Assembly (NCBI RefSeq): GCF_000718025.1
Contig: NZ_JODS01000001.1
Span: 434,001-498,000, forward strand
DNA length: 64,000 nt
Direction of reading: 5' to 3'
Source of the DNA: Kitasatospora purpeofusca
GTDB lineage: Bacteria; Actinomycetota; Actinomycetes; Streptomycetales; Streptomycetaceae
Shown here: piece by piece, positions 35,345 through 44,278 of the stretch
Position numbering within the stretch: the first letter of the stretch is position 1
Layout of the letters: each line of letters starts with the position of its first letter
Position numbers and translations under genes: made by a program
The notes under the pieces: model-generated
What the model was told of the DNA's origin: nothing
Seen by the model: the letters and a program-made list of their open reading frames with translations, nothing else
Database searches by the model: none

Positions 35345-36139
35345 ATGTCGCTGCTGCCCGGCGCCGAACCGTACCGCCACCGGGGCGGGCCGGTGGGCGT
35401 CCTGCTCTGCCACGGGTTCACCGGCTCCCCGCAGTCGCTGCGGCCGTGGGCCGAGGACCTGGCCCGGGCCGGGTACACGGTCGGGCTGCCGGTGCTGCCG
35501 GGCCACGGCACCCGCTGGCAGGACATGCAGCTCACCCGCTGGGAGGACTGGTACGCCGAGGTCGAGCGGGAACTGCTCACGCTGGCCGGGCAGTGCGAGC
35601 GGGTCTTCGTCTTCGGGCTGTCGATGGGCGGCGGGCTGGCGCTGCGACTGGCCTCCGTGCACGGGCCGAGGATCGCCGGGCTGGTGCTGGTCAACCCGTC
35701 GGTGCGGTCGGACAACCCCGCGAGTGTCATTCTGCCGGTGCTGCGGCACCTGGTGCCGAGCGTGCCCGGCGTCGCCAACGACATCGCCCGGCCCGGCGCG
35801 GACGAGCTGGCCTACGACCGCACCCCGCTGCACGCCGCCTGGTCGCTGGCCCGGCTCTGGAAGGACGTCCAGGCCCGGCTGCCCCGGGTGACCCAGCCGG
35901 TGCTGCTCTTCCGCAGCCCGCAGGACCACGTGGTCTCCGCGGCCAACTCCGAGCTGGTGCTGGCCCGGATATCCTCGACCGATGTGACGGAGCGGCTGTG
36001 CCAGCGCAGCTACCACGTCGCGACGCTGGACCACGACGCGGGGGAAATATTCGCGGCCGCCCAGGACTTCATCCGACGGTTGGCTCCCGCGCACGCGGCG
36101 GGCGTCACTCCGGTGAAATCCGACCACCACCAAGGCTGA
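35345..36139 (+). CDS. Alpha/beta hydrolase (monoacylglycerol lipase/carboxylesterase type)
   Basis: 264 residues. Oxyanion motif LLCHGFTGSPQSL, nucleophile Ser in FVFGLSMGGGLALRLA, acid and His in the C-terminal RSPQDHVV and RSYHVATLDHD. This resembles the small esterases/monoacylglycerol lipases with a GxSxG of type GLSMGG. Placement next to a PlsC-like gene suggests lipid turnover. ATG at 35345 with GAAGGAG 7 nt upstream. Eleven bp from the next gene. Confidence 0.85.
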   Translation: MSLLPGAEPYRHRGGPVGVLLCHGFTGSPQSLRPWAEDLARAGYTVGLPVLPGHGTRWQDMQLTRWEDWYAEVERELLTLAGQCERVFVFGLSMGGGLALRLASVHGPRIAGLVLVNPSVRSDNPASVILPVLRHLVPSVPGVANDIARPGADELAYDRTPLHAAWSLARLWKDVQARLPRVTQPVLLFRSPQDHVVSAANSELVLARISSTDVTERLCQRSYHVATLDHDAGEIFAAAQDFIRRLAPAHAAGVTPVKSDHHQG

Positions 36140-36149
36140 AGGGCCGGAA

Positions 36150-37013
36150 GTGCACGAGAGCAGCACGGCGGGCGGCGAGGACGACGCGCCCCGCGAGGAC
36201 GGTGCGACCACGGGCGGCGCGCGGCCGGGCGCCGGGCGGGCCGACGGCGAGCAGACGGGCCGGGGCCCGGCCGGGGGCGCGGCGGCCCCGGCGACGGGCG
36301 GCGAGGCCACGACGGCCGGCGCGTCCGGGTCCGGCTCGGGTCCGGGGACGGCCTCGGGTCCGGTTTCCGGCTCGGGTCCGGTTTCCGGCTCGGGCACGGC
36401 TTCGGGCTCCGGCTCCGGTGACGCCCCGGTGGCGGGCGAGGGCGGCGGTACGGCCGAGCCGTCCCGGACGCGGCGCGCGCCCGAGCGCAGCCAGGCCGAG
36501 CAGGACGAGATCTTCGCCGCGCTGGTAGCCCAGTTCGACGACCCGGTGGACCTCAACAACCCCAACTGGCCCGAGGTCGAGAACCTCCGGGCACGCAACG
36601 AGCTCAAGGGCTTCAAGGACCCCGGCGCCGACCGGCTCCCCGGCGAGCCCGGCGACCTCTCCGACCTGGCGCCCCAGCCGCGCCCCCGCTCCGGCCGTCC
36701 GGTGATGCCGGCCGCCGGCTCCGCCGGGCCGCGCGACTTCGAGCTGTCCGAGGAGACCGACGAGGGCCACTTCGTCCCGCCGGAGCCGCCGCCGCTGCCC
36801 GAGGCCGACACCACGGCCAAGTTCGCCTGGCTGGCGGTGCTCGGCGGGCCGGCGCTGCTGCTCTTCGACGCGGTGGTCTGGCGCGAGGTCTCCGGCTGGC
36901 CGGCCTGGGTCGGGGTGGCCTCCTTCCTCGGCGGTTTCGCCACCCTGGTGGTCCGGATGAAGGACCGCGACGAGGACGAGCCCGAGGACCCGCACGGCGG
37001 CGCCGTCGTCTGA
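36150..37013 (+). CDS. Conserved hypothetical membrane protein with Gly/Ser-rich N-terminus
   Basis: 287 residues. Residues 1-105 are a low-complexity acidic Gly/Ser/Ala region with repeated SGSG-PVSG units. A short conserved-looking stretch follows (EQDEIFAALVAQFDDPVDLN and PNWPEVENLRARNEL). Two C-terminal hydrophobic segments (FAWLAVLGGPALLLFDAVVW, WPAWVGVASFLGGFATLVV) end in an acidic tail. Not recognised beyond streptomycete hypothetical proteins. GTG at 36150 with GAAGGG upstream; likely operonic with the hydrolase. Confidence 0.7.
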   Translation: MHESSTAGGEDDAPREDGATTGGARPGAGRADGEQTGRGPAGGAAAPATGGEATTAGASGSGSGPGTASGPVSGSGPVSGSGTASGSGSGDAPVAGEGGGTAEPSRTRRAPERSQAEQDEIFAALVAQFDDPVDLNNPNWPEVENLRARNELKGFKDPGADRLPGEPGDLSDLAPQPRPRSGRPVMPAAGSAGPRDFELSEETDEGHFVPPEPPPLPEADTTAKFAWLAVLGGPALLLFDAVVWREVSGWPAWVGVASFLGGFATLVVRMKDRDEDEPEDPHGGAVV

Positions 37014-37056
37014 CGCTCCGCTTCCCTCGCCCGGGCCGCTCCCGGACGTCCGTCGC

Positions 37057-37087
37057 ACGGCCTCCCGGGCACCGCCCGGGAGGCCGT
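37057..37087 (+). terminator. Intrinsic terminator, 14-bp perfect stem
   Basis: Arms 37057-37070 and 37074-37087 pair perfectly around ACC, about 45 bp after the upstream membrane-protein stop. The remaining gap to 37353 presumably carries the promoter of the repeat protein. Confidence 0.85.
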
Positions 37088-37353
37088 CGGCGTGCCGGAC
37101 CGGTTCCGCGGTCACTCCTCGGGGTGGAGTTCGGCGGCCAGTGGGTGCAGTGGCGCCCGGCCCTGCCGGGCCGTCGCGGGGGGCGACCCGAAGCTGTGTG
37201 CCGACGCCCCGGGACCGGGTGCCCATCGTGCACGAAGGGGCCCGTCCGGGGTGGCGGGTGCGCGGTGCACCCGTGAGGCGACGCCGCCGCCGCGAGGACC
37301 TCGGCACGAGGACCACCGGACCAGGGGTCGGCGTGACGACGAGGAGACTCGAA

Positions 37354-39526
37354 GTGGACCGTTTGCCCATGTCCAAGTCCAAGTCCAAGCCCGAGCGCGG
37401 GTCCGGACCGAGATCCGGCGCCTGGCCGGGATCCGGTCGGCTGGGCGCGGCGGTGGCCGCTGGCCTGCTGCTCGCACTGGCGGTCCCCGGGGCGGCGCTC
37501 GCCGCGCCCGGCGACCTCGATCCGGCCTTCGGCACCGGCGGGAGGACGACCACCGACTTCGGCGGCGGGGGCGACGAGGCCCGCGGTGTCGTCGTCCAGA
37601 CGGACGGCCGGATCGTCGTGGCCGGCTACGCGGGTGCCGGCGACGACTTCGCCCTCGCCCGGTACAACACCGACGGCTCGCTGGACACCGGCTTCGGCAC
37701 CGGCGGCAAGGTGACGACGGACTTCGCCGGCGGCTCGGACGAGGCCCGCGGCCTCGCCCTCCAGGCCGACGGCAGGATTGTGGCGGTCGGGCGCAGCGAG
37801 GTGCCCGAGGGCGGCGTCGGCTGGTTCTCGGTGGCCCGGTACAACACCGACGGCTCGCTGGACACCGGCTTCGGCACCGGCGGCAAGGTGACCGTCGACT
37901 TCGGCACCGGCGGCGCCGACGACGCGTTCGGCGCGGCGGTGCAGGGTGACGGGCGGATCGTCGTCGCGGGTCTGACGGGGGGTGACTTCGCGCTGGCCCG
38001 GCTCAATGCCGACGGCACCCTCGACAGCGGCTTCGACTCCGACGGCAAGGTCACCACCGACTTCGACGGCGGTGCCGACGCGGCCCGCGCCGTGGCGGTG
38101 CAGAGCGACGGGAGGATCGTCGCCGCCGGGTACACCGGCAGCGGCGGAGGCAACTACGACTTCGCCCTCGCCCGGTACACCGCGAGCGGCGCCCTCGACA
38201 CGGGCTTCAGCAGCGACGGCAAGGTCGCCACGACGTTCGGCGGCGTCGAGTTCGCCCACGCGGTGGCCCTGCAGCCCGATGGGAAGATCGTCGCCGCCGG
38301 GTACACCGGCGGCGATTTCGCGCTGGCCCGCTACAACAGCGCCGGCAACCTCGACGGCGGTTTCGACACCGACGGCAAGGTCACCACCGACTTCGGCGGC
38401 AGCGAGATCGCCTACGGCGTCGCGGTGCAGTCCGGCGGCGCGATCGTCGCCGTCGGCTCCACGGTGTCGGGCGGCGCCAGTGACTTCGCGCTCGCCCGCT
38501 ACACCCCGAGCGGCGCCCTCGACACCGGCTTCAGCGGCGACGGCAGGACCACCACCGACTTCGGCGGGGGCTTCGACCAGGCGCTGGGCACCGCCGTCCA
38601 GGCGGACGGCCGGATCCTCGCGGCCGGCTTCAGCGACGGTGACGCGGCCCTCGCCCGCTACGACGGCGCGGCCGGCACGCCGGCCGGGGTCGACCTCTCG
38701 GTCACCAAGACCGGTCCCGCCACCGTCACCGCCGGCGGCCAGGCCCCGTACACCGTGACGGTCACCAACAACAGCGCCGCGGCCGCCACCGGGGTGACCC
38801 TCACGGACTCGCTGACCGGCCCGGGCACCGTGCTCTCGGCCACGCCGGGCCAGGGCAGCTGCACCACCACCGCCACCGGCGCCAACTGCGCTCTCGGCAC
38901 CCTCGCGGCGGGCTGAACGCCCCGGCCGGTGTCGACCTGGCCGTCACCCGGAGCGCTCCCAGCACCACCAGCATCGGCGACACCCCGTCGTACACCGTGA
39001 CGGTCACCAACCGCGGCACCGGCCAGAGCGCCACGGGCGTCACCCTCACGGACTCGCTCACCGGCCCGGGCACCGTGCTCTCGGCCACGCCGGGCCAGGG
39101 CAGCTGCACCACCACCGCCACCGGCGCCAACTGCGCTCTCGGCACCCTCGCGGCGGGCCGGCCAACAACACCGCCACCACGAACACCGGCGTCAACAACG
39201 CCCACGGCTGCACGATCATCGGTACCGCCAACGGCGAGACCCTGTTCGGCACCGGCGGCAGCGACGTCATCTGCGCCCTCGGCGGCAACGACACGGTCAA
39301 CGCGGGCGGCGGCAACGACACCGTCTACGCCGGCTCGGGCAACGACACGGTCGACGGCGGGTCCGGCAACGACACGCTCCTCGGCGGCCTCGGCAACGAC
39401 CGTCTGACCGGTGGCATCGGCAACGACTCGCTCAACGGCGGCCCCGGCACCGACACTCTGAACGGTGGCTCCGGCACCGACAGTTGCACCGCGGCGGCGG
39501 GTGACACCGTCATCAGCTGCCCTTAG
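37354..39526 (+). pseudogene. Secreted delta-60 / DUF11 / RTX-repeat protein gene, interrupted by two frame shifts
   Basis: GTG 37354 (GAGGAG 7 nt upstream) opens a protein with a Sec signal peptide (basic start, LGAAVAAGLLLALAVPGAALA). Seven or so delta-60 repeats follow (DGRIVVAG ... FALARYNTDGSLDTGFG ... GGKVTTDF), then a DUF11 domain that stops at 38914-38916. Coding continues in two other frames: 38913-39158 (second DUF11 module) and 39158-39526, a tail of GGxGNDTL-type RTX calcium-binding repeats ending ISCP and TAG. Each break comes right after the same GTLAAG-coding sequence, and both lose part of a DUF11 module. Either a damaged gene or a mis-assembled repeat. If intact it would be a surface or secreted beta-propeller-like adhesin. 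Confidence 0.75.
38797..39158 (+). repeat. Direct repeat, 117 nt, inside the DUF11 region
   Basis: 38797-38913 and 39042-39158 are identical except for one G/C change (gctGacc versus gctCacc). They are offset by 245 nt, which is not a multiple of three, so the reading frame changes between copies. Both copies end at the point where the frame breaks. Confidence 0.9.
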
Positions 39527-39547
39527 CACTCCCCCGGCGGTACGTCG

Positions 39548-39585
39548 GCGCGGCGCGGCACCCGAGCGGGTGTGCCGCGCCGCGC
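39548..39585. terminator. Bidirectional terminator, 14-bp stem
   Basis: 39548-39561 pairs with 39572-39585 around a 10-nt loop, between the convergent repeat-protein and exonuclease-family genes. Confidence 0.8.
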
Positions 39586-39592
39586 GGCCGTG

Positions 39593-40357
39593 TCACCGGC
39601 CGGCGGCGCCCGGTCCCGGTGCGGGCAGCCGGAGCACGGCCAGGACCGGCAGGTGGTCGGTGGCGGCGAGCAGGTCGGCCCCGGTGACGCCGGGCAGTCC
39701 GTGCGGGACGCCGCAGGACAGCACCTCGATGTCGGGGGTGGCGAAGACGGCGTCGAGCCGCTGGTAGGGGTTCTCCGGCACGGAGGTCATCTCGCCGCCC
39801 CAGGGCGCCACCGTGTAGCCGTCCTGGAGCCGCTCGGCCAGCGACCGCCAGCCGGGCCCGTCCGGGTGCTCGTTGAAGTCCCCGGCGATCACGCCGGGTC
39901 CGGCGTACCGCAGCTGTCCGGCGAGCAGTCCGAACTGCCGCAGCCGCTCGTCCGCGTCCAGGCTGAGGTGGCAGCTGGTGACGGTGAACGGCGCCGCGTC
40001 GGCCACCTCGACCAGCGCGGTCGCGAAGCCGCGCGCGTGCAGCCCCCTGGTCTTCGGCAGCAGCCGGTCGTGGACGGCCAGCAGCCGGACGCCGGGGCGG
40101 CCTAGCAGCAGCGGCCCGGCCGCGGTCCGGCCGCCGCCGCTCAGCACCACGGTGCCGGTCGCCCGGGCGAGCCAGGCGGCCTGCCCCTCGGGGCGCCAGT
40201 AGCGCGGCGACTCCTGTACGCAGACGAGGTCCGGCTCGCAGGCCCGGATCACCCGGGCGAGCGCCTGCCGGTCGTCCCGCAGGGAGCGGACGTTGTAGCT
40301 GAGCAGCCGGATCCTGCCCGGTGCGGGCGGCGGAAGTTCGGCCGGTGCGGCGGTCAT
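39593..40357 (-). CDS. Endonuclease/exonuclease/phosphatase family protein
   Basis: 254 residues. EEP fold motifs: LLSYNVRSLRDD, LVCVQESPRYW, VTSCHLSLDADERLRQ, VIAGDFNEHPDGPGW, RLDAVFATPDIE and the catalytic ATDHLPVLA. No signal peptide. Could be a nuclease, phosphatase or phosphodiesterase; the substrate cannot be read from sequence. ATG at 40357 with GGGGAGGA about 7 nt upstream. Confidence 0.85.
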   Translation of the reverse strand: MTAAPAELPPPAPGRIRLLSYNVRSLRDDRQALARVIRACEPDLVCVQESPRYWRPEGQAAWLARATGTVVLSGGGRTAAGPLLLGRPGVRLLAVHDRLLPKTRGLHARGFATALVEVADAAPFTVTSCHLSLDADERLRQFGLLAGQLRYAGPGVIAGDFNEHPDGPGWRSLAERLQDGYTVAPWGGEMTSVPENPYQRLDAVFATPDIEVLSCGVPHGLPGVTGADLLAATDHLPVLAVLRLPAPGPGAAGR

Positions 40358-40464
40358 GGGCGGTCCTCCCCTGGGCGTCCCGGACGACGCTACCGCCCGG
40401 ACCGCCGGGGCCGCCGACGGCGCGACACCGCCCGGCGGAGCGACACCTCCCGACGGAGCGGGAA

Positions 40465-40503
40465 CGACGGCGGCCCGGTCCGCGCGGGACCGGGCCGCCG
40501 TCG
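40465..40503 (-). terminator. Intrinsic terminator of glkA, 17-bp perfect stem
   Basis: 40465-40481 pairs with 40487-40503 around a 5-nt loop, 18 bp after the glkA stop on the minus strand. Confidence 0.85.
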
Positions 40504-40521
40504 GCGGTGCGGGGGGACGGG

Positions 40522-41466
40522 TCAGACCGTGCGGGCCAGGTCGGCCGCGCCGGCGATGCCGGCGGCCGAACCGGTCGAGGCGAGCACCACCTCGGCGCGC
40601 GGGCGGTGCACCCCGCCGGTCAGGTAGTGCTCGAAGGCCTTGGCGACCGGGTCGAGCAGCAGCCGGCCGGAGTCGGAGACGCCGCCGCCGAGCACGAAGA
40701 CGGCCGGGTCGAAGAGCGCCGCGAGGTCGGCCATCCCCCGGCCCAGCCAGTCGGCCAGCTCGGCGTAGCACTCCAGGGCGAGCGGGTCGCCCTCCTCGGC
40801 GGCCTGGGTGATGTGGATGCCGCGGATGGTCTCGGCGACGCCGTCGTTGAGCTCCAGCATCCGCTTGCCGCGCACGGAGTCCTCGGCGGCGCGCTCCCGG
40901 CCGTACCGGCGCAGGGCGCGGCCGGAGCCGTACTGCTCCCAGCAGCCCCGGCCGCCGCAGCCGCAGGGCAGGCCGTCCGGGACCATGTTGAGGTGGCCGA
41001 TCTCGCCGGCCACGCCGAACCGGCCGCGGTGCAGCCGGCCGTCCAGGACGAGGCCGCCGCCGATGCCGGTGCCGACGGTGATCAGCACCATGTCGCTGTA
41101 ACCGGCCGCGGCGCCGAAGCGGTACTCGGCCCAGGCGGCGCAGTTGGCGTCGTTCTCGACCACCGCGGGCAGGCCGGTCAGCTCCTCGACCCGGCCGCGC
41201 AGGGGCTCGTCCTCCCAGTCGATGTTGGGGGCGAAGATCACCGTCGAGCGCTCGCGGTCGACGAAGCCGGGGGCTCCGATGCCCGCAGCGGTCACGTCGG
41301 GGTACTGCTCCTTGAGTTCGCGCACGGCCTGCGCGATGGCGTCGACCGCCCACTGCGGGTCGGCCGGGGTGGGCACCCTGGTCCGGGCCAGGATCTCGCC
41401 GGCCTCGTCGACCACGCCTGCCGCGATCTTGGTCCCGCCGACGTCGACGCCGATGGTCAGAGCCAT
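40522..41466 (-). CDS. glkA: ROK-family glucokinase
   Basis: 314 residues. Phosphorylates glucose with ATP; in streptomycetes this enzyme is also needed for glucose repression (established for GlkA of S. coelicolor, which lies in the same neighbourhood). ATP loop IGVDVGGTKIAAGVV, catalytic region VENDANCAAWAEYRFG, GTGIGGGLVLDG, and the ROK zinc motif CGCGGRGCWEQ. ATG at 41466 with GAGGGA immediately upstream. Own terminator downstream; the 190-bp gap upstream is AT-richer than its surroundings and likely holds the promoter. Confidence 0.94.
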   Translation of the reverse strand: MALTIGVDVGGTKIAAGVVDEAGEILARTRVPTPADPQWAVDAIAQAVRELKEQYPDVTAAGIGAPGFVDRERSTVIFAPNIDWEDEPLRGRVEELTGLPAVVENDANCAAWAEYRFGAAAGYSDMVLITVGTGIGGGLVLDGRLHRGRFGVAGEIGHLNMVPDGLPCGCGGRGCWEQYGSGRALRRYGRERAAEDSVRGKRMLELNDGVAETIRGIHITQAAEEGDPLALECYAELADWLGRGMADLAALFDPAVFVLGGGVSDSGRLLLDPVAKAFEHYLTGGVHRPRAEVVLASTGSAAGIAGAADLARTV

Positions 41467-41658
41467 GTGTCCCTCAGCTATTCACTCGTTCCCGCTGGAC
41501 GGAACGGTACCGCCCAACCAAGCCCCCGTACACACCGTCGCATACATTAACCGAAGACAATCCGCTCCCAACCCGCCCGAGCCCCTTCAAAAGTCGTACA
41601 TTTTCACCGGTGGCATCACAGGGTGAAGCCACGATGTGACCCGGAGGGGATCAGGGGT

Positions 41659-42018
41659 TCACTGCTTGGCGGACGGTCCCTCAGCTGCGTCGTCGAGGTC
41701 CACCCGTTCGGTGCGGGTCGGCTCCCCGGCGGTCCAGCGGTGCTCGTGGCCCGCCACGGCGGCCCGGTAGGCGGCCAGCAGCTCGGCCCCGGCGGCGGCC
41801 AGGCCGGTACCGGCGGCGGCGAGGTGGTCGTACACCTCGGGCTGCTTCTCGCGCAGCCGGTCGGCCAGCCCGGCCAGCGAGAGCAGGGTCTCGGCGCTCG
41901 CCTCCTGGGCCTTCTCGCCGACGACGGAGGCGAACCGGCGCACCTCGTCCACCAGCGGGCCCAGTTCCGGCCCGAACGGGTGCTCGGCGGTGGGCTCGTT
42001 CCGGTCGGTGGTGGTCAT
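41659..42018 (-). CDS. DUF5304-like hypothetical protein
   Basis: 119 residues, cytoplasmic, helical. ELGPLVDEVRRFASVVGEKA, LLSLAGLADRLREKQPEVYDHL and GAELLAAYRAAVAGHEHRW resemble the streptomycete DUF5304 family. No catalytic motif. ATG at 42018 with GAGGAGG 8 nt upstream; a longer frame upstream is GC-rich shadow. Same strand and near the ArsA-like and SRPBCC genes, possibly one cluster. Confidence 0.65.
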   Translation of the reverse strand: MTTTDRNEPTAEHPFGPELGPLVDEVRRFASVVGEKAQEASAETLLSLAGLADRLREKQPEVYDHLAAAGTGLAAAGAELLAAYRAAVAGHEHRWTAGEPTRTERVDLDDAAEGPSAKQ

Positions 42019-42276
42019 CGCGCGCGCCTCCTCAACAACGGTGCCCGCGCCCGCGGCCACCCGCCCCGACGCTACCGGACCCCGTTGGGCCCCCTGCACG
42101 GAAGACAGGCGGGCGACCCCCGCCCCGAGCCCCGCGAAGGAAAGCGAGCGGGCGACCCCCGCCCCGAGCCGAAGAGGCGCGCCGGTGCCGAAAGGGAGGC
42201 GCGAGGGAGCGACGAAGGAGCGAGGGAGCAACGACCGTCGGCACCGGACAGAAGCGCCCCGGAGGCGAGCGGGCGA
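42019..42276 (-). other. Intergenic region with purine-rich direct repeats
   Basis: Contains the repeated unit GCGGGCGACCCCCGCCCCGAGCC (seen near 42111 and 42149) and purine-rich GAAGGAGCGAGGGAG-type sequence. No convincing gene. It separates the DUF5304-like and ArsA-like genes. Confidence 0.35.
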
Positions 42277-43449
42277 CTATCGGGGCCAGAGAGCCGGGTC
42301 CGGGGCGAAGCGGATCGCCAGCACCCCGTCCTGCAGCCCCGCACCGGCGACCGTGCACCGCCGCAGCGCCGACGGCAGGGCCAGCACCCGGCGGTGCGCG
42401 CCCAGGCCGACCACCAGCTCGTCCCCGCGCCGGACCAGGTCCAGGTCCTCCCGCGCGGCACCCGGCAGTTCCAGGCGCCAGACCAGCAGGCCGTCCGCGG
42501 CCCGCCGGTCCTCGACGGTCCACGGCCCGGCGGCCCGCGCCTCCGGGCCGGGCCCGGTGCCGTAGAGGCGGTCGGCGACGGCCTCCAGGGTGGCCTCGGC
42601 GGGCCCGGTGGTGAGCAGCGGGATGCCGTCCAGAGTGGCGGCGAGCGCGGTCAGCTCGTCCCGGCGGCGACCGGCGAGGGCGGCCAGCCACGGGTCGGGC
42701 GAGTCGGCGGCGGCGTCGGGCAGCACCCCGTGCACCACCACGGCGTCCGGGCGGTGGCCGTGCAGGGCGAGGCCGGCCCGGATCCGCCGCAGTTCGGCGA
42801 AGGGGTGGGTGTCGGCGGCGGTGACCAGGCGGACGCTGGTTCCGGGCGCGGTGATCGCGGCGCGGGCCTCGGCGAGCGCGCCGGCGGCCTTGGCGCGCGT
42901 CTCGTACAGCCAGTCGGCGGGCATCGGGACCCCGGCGAGGCCGGCCAGCAGGGGCCGCAGGGCCCGGGCGGCCTGGCGCTGCTCGGGGACGAGCCGGGCC
43001 AGGTAGCGCTCCAGCTGCTCGGGCAGGGCGAGGGTGGCGATGAGGTCGGCGGGCGGCGGGGCGAGCACCACCAGGACCTCGGCCTCGACCGCGGGCAGCG
43101 CCCGGAGCAGGGCGAGCCGGGCGGTGCCGGGGAGCGCGGTGAGCTCCTCGGGGTCGAGCGGGTCGGCGCCGAGCAGGTCGAGGGCGGGCTTGAGCCGACC
43201 GCCGATCTCGTCGAGCGCGTGCCGGAAGGCGGCCTGCTCGTCGGTCCTGGCGACGGCCAGGCCGGGCGCGTACCCGGCCGGCTCGGCCTCCAGCCGGACG
43301 CCGAGCACGGCGTCCAGGGTGCGGTGCGGGTCGTCGGCCGCGAGGAGCAGGGTGCGCCGGCCCTGCCGGGCGGCGTGCAGGGCGGTGGCGGCGGCCACCT
43401 CGGGCGCCGCCGGGTCGCCGCTGACCAGGATGGTGCGTGTCGCCGTCAT
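42277..43449 (-). CDS. ArsA-like ATPase-family protein with degenerate P-loop
   Basis: 390 residues. Overall plan of ArsA/GET3-type ATPases: N-terminal nucleotide-binding half with LLLAADDPHRTLDAVLG in the switch I position, RLVTAADTHPFAELRRI later, and a C-terminal HSP20-like beta domain (RLELPGAAREDLDLVRRGDELVVGLGAHRR). The Walker A position reads ILVSGDPAAPEVAAATAL, with no GK[ST], so ATP hydrolysis is doubtful. ATG at 43449. Followed upstream by an SRPBCC gene, as in mycobacteria (Rv2184c-Rv2185c, recalled). Function unknown; may be a lipid- or membrane-protein chaperone. Confidence 0.78.
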   Translation of the reverse strand: MTATRTILVSGDPAAPEVAAATALHAARQGRRTLLLAADDPHRTLDAVLGVRLEAEPAGYAPGLAVARTDEQAAFRHALDEIGGRLKPALDLLGADPLDPEELTALPGTARLALLRALPAVEAEVLVVLAPPPADLIATLALPEQLERYLARLVPEQRQAARALRPLLAGLAGVPMPADWLYETRAKAAGALAEARAAITAPGTSVRLVTAADTHPFAELRRIRAGLALHGHRPDAVVVHGVLPDAAADSPDPWLAALAGRRRDELTALAATLDGIPLLTTGPAEATLEAVADRLYGTGPGPEARAAGPWTVEDRRAADGLLVWRLELPGAAREDLDLVRRGDELVVGLGAHRRVLALPSALRRCTVAGAGLQDGVLAIRFAPDPALWPR

Positions 43450-43484
43450 GCCGTACCGCCCCTGTTCCTCCGCGCCGCCGGGCC

Positions 43485-43940
43485 TCAGAGCGCCGTGCCG
43501 GCGGCGGTGTCCTCGACCCGCTTCTTCAGGCCGGCCAGGGCCCGGTCGATGATGACCTTCTCCGCCTTGCGCTTGATCATGCCCAGCATCGGGATCTTGA
43601 CGTCCACCGCGAGCTGGTAGGTGACCTCGGTGCGGTCGGCGCCGAGCGGGGCCAGGGTGTAGGAGCCGTCGAGCGAGCGGAGCATCTGGCTGCGCACCAG
43701 GGTCCAGGCGCACTCGCGGTCGCCGTCCCAGGTGTAGGCGAGGACGTGCTCGTCGCGGATCGCGCCGGCGTCGAGGACCAGCCGGACCTGGGCGGCGCGG
43801 CCGTCCTCCGCCGTCTCCAGGACCTCGATCTCCTTGACCTCGCCGGTCCAGGCCGGGTAGGCGGCGAAGTCGGCGATCACGGCCATGACCGTCGCCGGGG
43901 TCGCGTCGATGGTGATGCTCGACCTGGTGTGCTCCGCCAT
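43485..43940 (-). CDS. SRPBCC (START-like) family protein
   Basis: 151 residues. Polyketide cyclase/START fold: SSITIDATPATVMAVIADFAAYPAWTG, VEYTYDG-like centre and LAVDVKIPMLGMIKRKAEKVI at the C-terminal helix. Probably binds a hydrophobic ligand. ATG at 43940. 35 bp upstream of the ArsA-like gene on the same strand, a pairing also seen in M. tuberculosis. Confidence 0.85.
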   Translation of the reverse strand: MAEHTRSSITIDATPATVMAVIADFAAYPAWTGEVKEIEVLETAEDGRAAQVRLVLDAGAIRDEHVLAYTWDGDRECAWTLVRSQMLRSLDGSYTLAPLGADRTEVTYQLAVDVKIPMLGMIKRKAEKVIIDRALAGLKKRVEDTAAGTAL

Positions 43941-44278
43941 GGAATGGCCCTCCGCGTCGTCCCGTGCTGGTCCGGCCGAGCCTGCTCGGCCGGGTGCGCC
44001 CGGAGCAGGCTATCGCGCCCCGCGATCAGGGCGGTCCCTCGGTACGCCCCGGAGCGCCCGGGTGCGCCCCCGCCGCGGGGGCGTACGGTCCGTGGCCGAC
44101 GGCTACCGGCCGGTCACCTCCGGGCTGCCGTAGGGTGCCATTCGAACGACCTGGTCCCGACCTGGTCGGACGGGTCAAGGTGTGACACTTCGAACACCGG
44201 AGCCGACCCCCCTGGTCGAAGCTGCCTACCGGGCAGTAACGTCCTGCCGTCCCGCAGCGTCGCGAACGAGGAGCAGTC
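43941..44278. other. Divergent intergenic region SRPBCC / acyl-CoA synthetase
   Basis: About 340 bp, no gene. TAGGGT at 44131-44136 is a possible -10 box for the plus-strand gene, and CGACCTGGTC occurs twice just after it (about 44147-44168). Assignment of the promoter is tentative. Confidence 0.35.

Noticed and set aside
38900..38920. Programmed ribosomal frameshift in the repeat-protein gene
   Set aside because: No slippery heptamer or downstream pseudoknot is obvious, and the product would still lack the rest of each DUF11 module; deletion or assembly error explains it better.
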